Assembly (NCBI GenBank): GCA_903822175.1
Contig: CAIJOB010000012.1
Coordinates: forward strand, 124,001 to 188,000
Source of the DNA: an uncultured Alphaproteobacteria bacterium
GTDB taxonomy: Bacteria; Pseudomonadota; Alphaproteobacteria; Caulobacterales; Caulobacteraceae
Reading direction: 5' to 3'
Length of the DNA: 64,000 nucleotides
The notes below the pieces were generated by a model. It saw only the letters and a list, made by a program, of their open reading frames with translations. It was not told where the DNA came from and did not search any database. Below, in pieces: positions 61,752 to 64,000 of this stretch; the stretch's first letter is position 1, and the number at the start of each line of letters is the position of its first letter. The translations under genes were made by a program, and so were the position numbers.

Positions 61752-62861
61752 TTGACCATTCCTCTCCGCGCGGATGAACAAGACCGACTTGCAGCGCTGG
61801 CGCTCTATGGCGTTCTGGATACGCCGCGCGAGCGGGACTTCGATGAGATCGCTGAGTTGGCGTCTGAGATTTGCGGAACGCCCATCGCGGTGGTCAACCT
61901 GATCGGCGAAGGCCGGCAATTCTTCAAGGCGGAGGTCGGTCTGGGGGTCAGGGAAACCCCTCTGGACACATCGTTTTGCGGTCACGCTCTGCTGGCCGAG
62001 GACTTCATGATGGTGCCGGACGCCACCAAGGACGCGCGGTTCGACTGCAATCCTCTCGTCACCGGTGAGCCCGGGCTGCGCTTTTACGCCGGCGCCCTGT
62101 TGAAAACGCCAGAAGGCCTGCCGATCGGCACCCTTTGCGTTCTGAACGTCACGCCGATGACCCTCAGCGCGCAGCAGCAGTCGGCGCTGCAGACGCTGGC
62201 GCGCCACGTCATGGCCCAGCTTGAGCTGAGGCTGGCCAATCGTCAGCTCGCTCTGCGGGTGGCCGAGGTCGAGGCGGAGCGGGACCGCACCGCCATGCTT
62301 GGGCGGGAAATCGACCATCGGGTGATGAACAGCCTGCAGTTCGTCTCGGGCCTGCTGGTCATGCAGGCCAAATCGACGAGCGATAAGGAGGCGGCGCGCC
62401 AACTGGAGATCGCCTCATCGCGGGTTCACACCGTCGCGCAGGTCCATCGCCACTTCTACGTGGACGATGCGGTGGAAACGACCTCCGCGCGAGACTACGC
62501 CGAACGTCTCGTGGCCGAGCTCGCGGCCATGATCGAACCCTGCACGGCCATCGTCACCGGCGATCCGGCCCCGATCCACACAACGCTGGTCATGCCGCTT
62601 GGCCTGATTGCCAACGAGCTCGTGACCAACGCCGCGAAGCATGGCGCGCGGCGGGTCGAGGTGCGGATCGCGTCGCAGGCCAAGGGTGTCAGCCTCACCG
62701 TGAGCGACGACGGGCCGGGGTTGCCGCCGAACTTCGATCCTGAGCGCCAGACGGGGCTGGGCATGAAGGTGATCCGGTCGCTGGTGCGTCAACACCGCGG
62801 CTCGTTAGAGTTCGCAAAGGGTGAGACGTCTGGCGCGACGTTCAAGATCACTCTGCAATAG
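61752..62861 (+). CDS. GAF-domain sensor kinase, HWE/HisKA_2 family
   Basis: 369 aa from a TTG; an ATG 7 bp earlier is out of frame and stops after ten codons. Residues 1-155 are a GAF domain (FDEIAELASEICGTPIAVVNLI, then SFCGHALLAEDFMMVPDA). The HisKA_2 region has REIDHRVMNSLQFVSGLLVMQ with the phospho-acceptor His, and the HATPase part has GLIANELVTNAAKHG and GLGMKVIRSLVRQH. Such kinases act in alphaproteobacterial light or general-stress (PhyR-type) signalling. No PhyR or EcfG gene is nearby. Confidence 0.88.
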   Translation: MTIPLRADEQDRLAALALYGVLDTPRERDFDEIAELASEICGTPIAVVNLIGEGRQFFKAEVGLGVRETPLDTSFCGHALLAEDFMMVPDATKDARFDCNPLVTGEPGLRFYAGALLKTPEGLPIGTLCVLNVTPMTLSAQQQSALQTLARHVMAQLELRLANRQLALRVAEVEAERDRTAMLGREIDHRVMNSLQFVSGLLVMQAKSTSDKEAARQLEIASSRVHTVAQVHRHFYVDDAVETTSARDYAERLVAELAAMIEPCTAIVTGDPAPIHTTLVMPLGLIANELVTNAAKHGARRVEVRIASQAKGVSLTVSDDGPGLPPNFDPERQTGLGMKVIRSLVRQHRGSLEFAKGETSGATFKITLQ

Positions 62862-62898
62862 CGGCGAACGCGCCAGCTCGCCGACCGGGGAGAACACC

Positions 62899-63813
62899 AT
62901 GGACCAGGACCGCAAGCGCATTCCGGCGGAGGCCGTGGACCTCTACACCCAGTTCATTCACGGCGAGATCAGCCGGCGCAGCTTCATGGATGGCCTGAAG
63001 CGGTTCGCGGCCACCGGGCTGACCGCGGGCGTGCTGGCCGACGCGCTGATGCCGAACTACGCGCTGGGCCAGCAGATCCGTAAGGACGACGAGCGGATCA
63101 AGGCGAGCTACGTGACCGTCCCCTCGCCGGACGGCAACGGCTCGATCCGCGGCTATTTCGTGCGGCCCAACAGCGCCGACACCCGCGACGCGACGCCAGC
63201 CAAGCTGCCAGCGGTGATCGTGGTGCACGAGAACCGGGGGCTGAACCCGCACACCGAGGACGTGGCCCGACGCTTCGCCCTGGAGAACTTCATGGCGTTT
63301 GCGCCCGACGCGCTCAGCACCGTCGGCGGCTATCCCGGCGACGACTACAAGGGCGGCCAGATGTTCGCCAAGATCGACAAGCCGAAACTCATGCAGGACT
63401 GGCTGGCCGCGGCGCACTGGCTGAAGGCGCGGCCGGATTGCACCGGCAAGGTCTGCGCGACGGGCTTCTGCTACGGCGGCGGGGTGGCCAATAGTCTGGC
63501 GGCGATGATGGGGCCGGACCTGGCGGCCGCGGCGCCTTTCTACGGCGCGCCGACGCCGCCAGCCCAGGTGCCGAACATCAAGGCCGCGATCCTGATCAAC
63601 CACGGCGCGCTCGACAAGAACCTGGCCGGCGGTTTCCCGGCCCAGGAGGCGGAGCTGAAGAAGAACAACGTCCGCTACGAGGGCCATCTGTGGCCGGATT
63701 CGGTGCACGGCTTCTTCAACGACGCCACGCCCGAGCGCTACAACAAGGTGACCGCGCCGCAGGCCTGGGCCCGCACCATCGAGTGGTTCAACCAGTACGC
63801 GCGGACGGCTTAG
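62899..63813 (+). CDS. Dienelactone hydrolase family protein, exported
   Basis: 304 aa. The N-terminus [34 protein letters not shown] looks like an atypical twin-Arg leader. The alpha/beta hydrolase has the Cys nucleophile in [12 protein letters not shown], Asp in [10 protein letters not shown] and His in [12 protein letters not shown], the Cys-Asp-His triad of dienelactone hydrolases. It may open lactones or cleave esters; the natural substrate is unknown. GGGGAGA precedes the ATG at 62899. It follows the sensor kinase by 37 bp. Confidence 0.9.
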   Translation: MDQDRKRIPAEAVDLYTQFIHGEISRRSFMDGLKRFAATGLTAGVLADALMPNYALGQQIRKDDERIKASYVTVPSPDGNGSIRGYFVRPNSADTRDATPAKLPAVIVVHENRGLNPHTEDVARRFALENFMAFAPDALSTVGGYPGDDYKGGQMFAKIDKPKLMQDWLAAAHWLKARPDCTGKVCATGFCYGGGVANSLAAMMGPDLAAAAPFYGAPTPPAQVPNIKAAILINHGALDKNLAGGFPAQEAELKKNNVRYEGHLWPDSVHGFFNDATPERYNKVTAPQAWARTIEWFNQYARTA

Positions 63814-63892
63814 GGTCCGAACGCGAAGGGGTGGCCCCAGCCCGCTTCTGGGCTACGAACGGTCCCTGAAGTGGGTTTGGGGCGTAGACGGG

Positions 63893-64000
63893 ATGCCGCG
63901 GGACGAGAACGAGCGGGTGCTGGTGACCGGCGGGGCCGGGTTCATCGGGTCGCACCTCTGCGAGGCGCTGCTGGCGCAGGGCCACGAGGTCCTGTGCGTC
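63893..64000 (+). CDS. NAD-dependent epimerase/dehydratase (3' partial)
   Basis: 36 codons to the window edge. [20 protein letters not shown] is the GxxGxxG NAD-binding start of extended SDR enzymes, and the following QGHEVLCV resembles UDP-glucuronate decarboxylases. It would act in nucleotide-sugar synthesis for envelope polysaccharide. The rest is off-window, so the specific enzyme is uncertain. Confidence 0.8.
   Translation, partial: MPRDENERVLVTGGAGFIGSHLCEALLAQGHEVLCV

Overview
This window looks like the chromosome of a high-GC alphaproteobacterium, most likely of the Caulobacterales (Phenylobacterium/Caulobacter type). The supports are very GC-rich codon use, split purine genes (purS/purQ/small purL), an ATP synthase zeta-subunit homologue, a eukaryote-like 404-aa isocitrate dehydrogenase, a GTTC-N7-GTTC type LexA box near recA, a PEP-CTERM protein, and many secreted peptidases. 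The genus is inference; no rRNA or tRNA gene was recognised.

Layout. 1-1661: a NarX/NarL-like two-component pair, its kinase cut by the window edge. 1668-3708 (minus): an arsenic operon arsR-arsI-arsC-aqpS with an operator-like palindrome. 3935-9352: a 2OG-Fe(II) oxygenase with a redoxin-like N-terminus, an M28 peptidase, an orphan KdpDE pair and a glutathione S-transferase. 9507-15454: an MFS transporter, then purB, purC, purS and purQ, with a lipoprotein and a DUF3291 gene coupled inside the purS-purQ run. 15467-24701: a CocE-type hydrolase, a complete RND efflux operon (adaptor, pump, outer-membrane channel) and an acyl-CoA dehydrogenase.

25243-31497 (minus): the most unusual part, a three-gene operon encoding a protein with an N-terminal TIR domain and further TIR-like/Rossmann-like regions, a 1322-aa nSTAND1-type NTPase with a transmembrane helix, coiled coil and a C-terminal YHS-like domain, and a single-pass membrane protein. 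It lies as a block between the acyl-CoA dehydrogenase and purL. It is probably a horizontally acquired conflict/antiphage signalling system; that function is inferred from domains only.

31642-42728: purL, a DSD1-family PLP enzyme, a 1-Cys peroxiredoxin, M15-like and M28 peptidases, an ArsR-family regulator divergent from an SDR, a CinA-like amidase, a serine hydrolase, and a bolA-grxD-thioesterase cluster. 42831-53665: two divergent genes with overlapping starts (hypothetical and PEP-CTERM), a dipeptidyl peptidase IV, an asparaginase-like amidohydrolase, cutC, rpsD, a DUF1254 protein, nitronate monooxygenase, a TrmJ-like methyltransferase and a class A beta-lactamase-like lipoprotein. 53752-64000: icd, a VOC protein, a YWTD-type propeller, alaS and recA, then a small two-gene membrane-protein module between copies of a 26-bp repeat, each copy preceded by a LexA-like box; a GAF-HWE/HisKA_2 kinase; a dienelactone hydrolase; and the start of a nucleotide-sugar epimerase.

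Most of the window is ordinary housekeeping and envelope/detoxification functions. Accessory signals concentrate at 24.7-31.6 kb and 60.4-61.7 kb.
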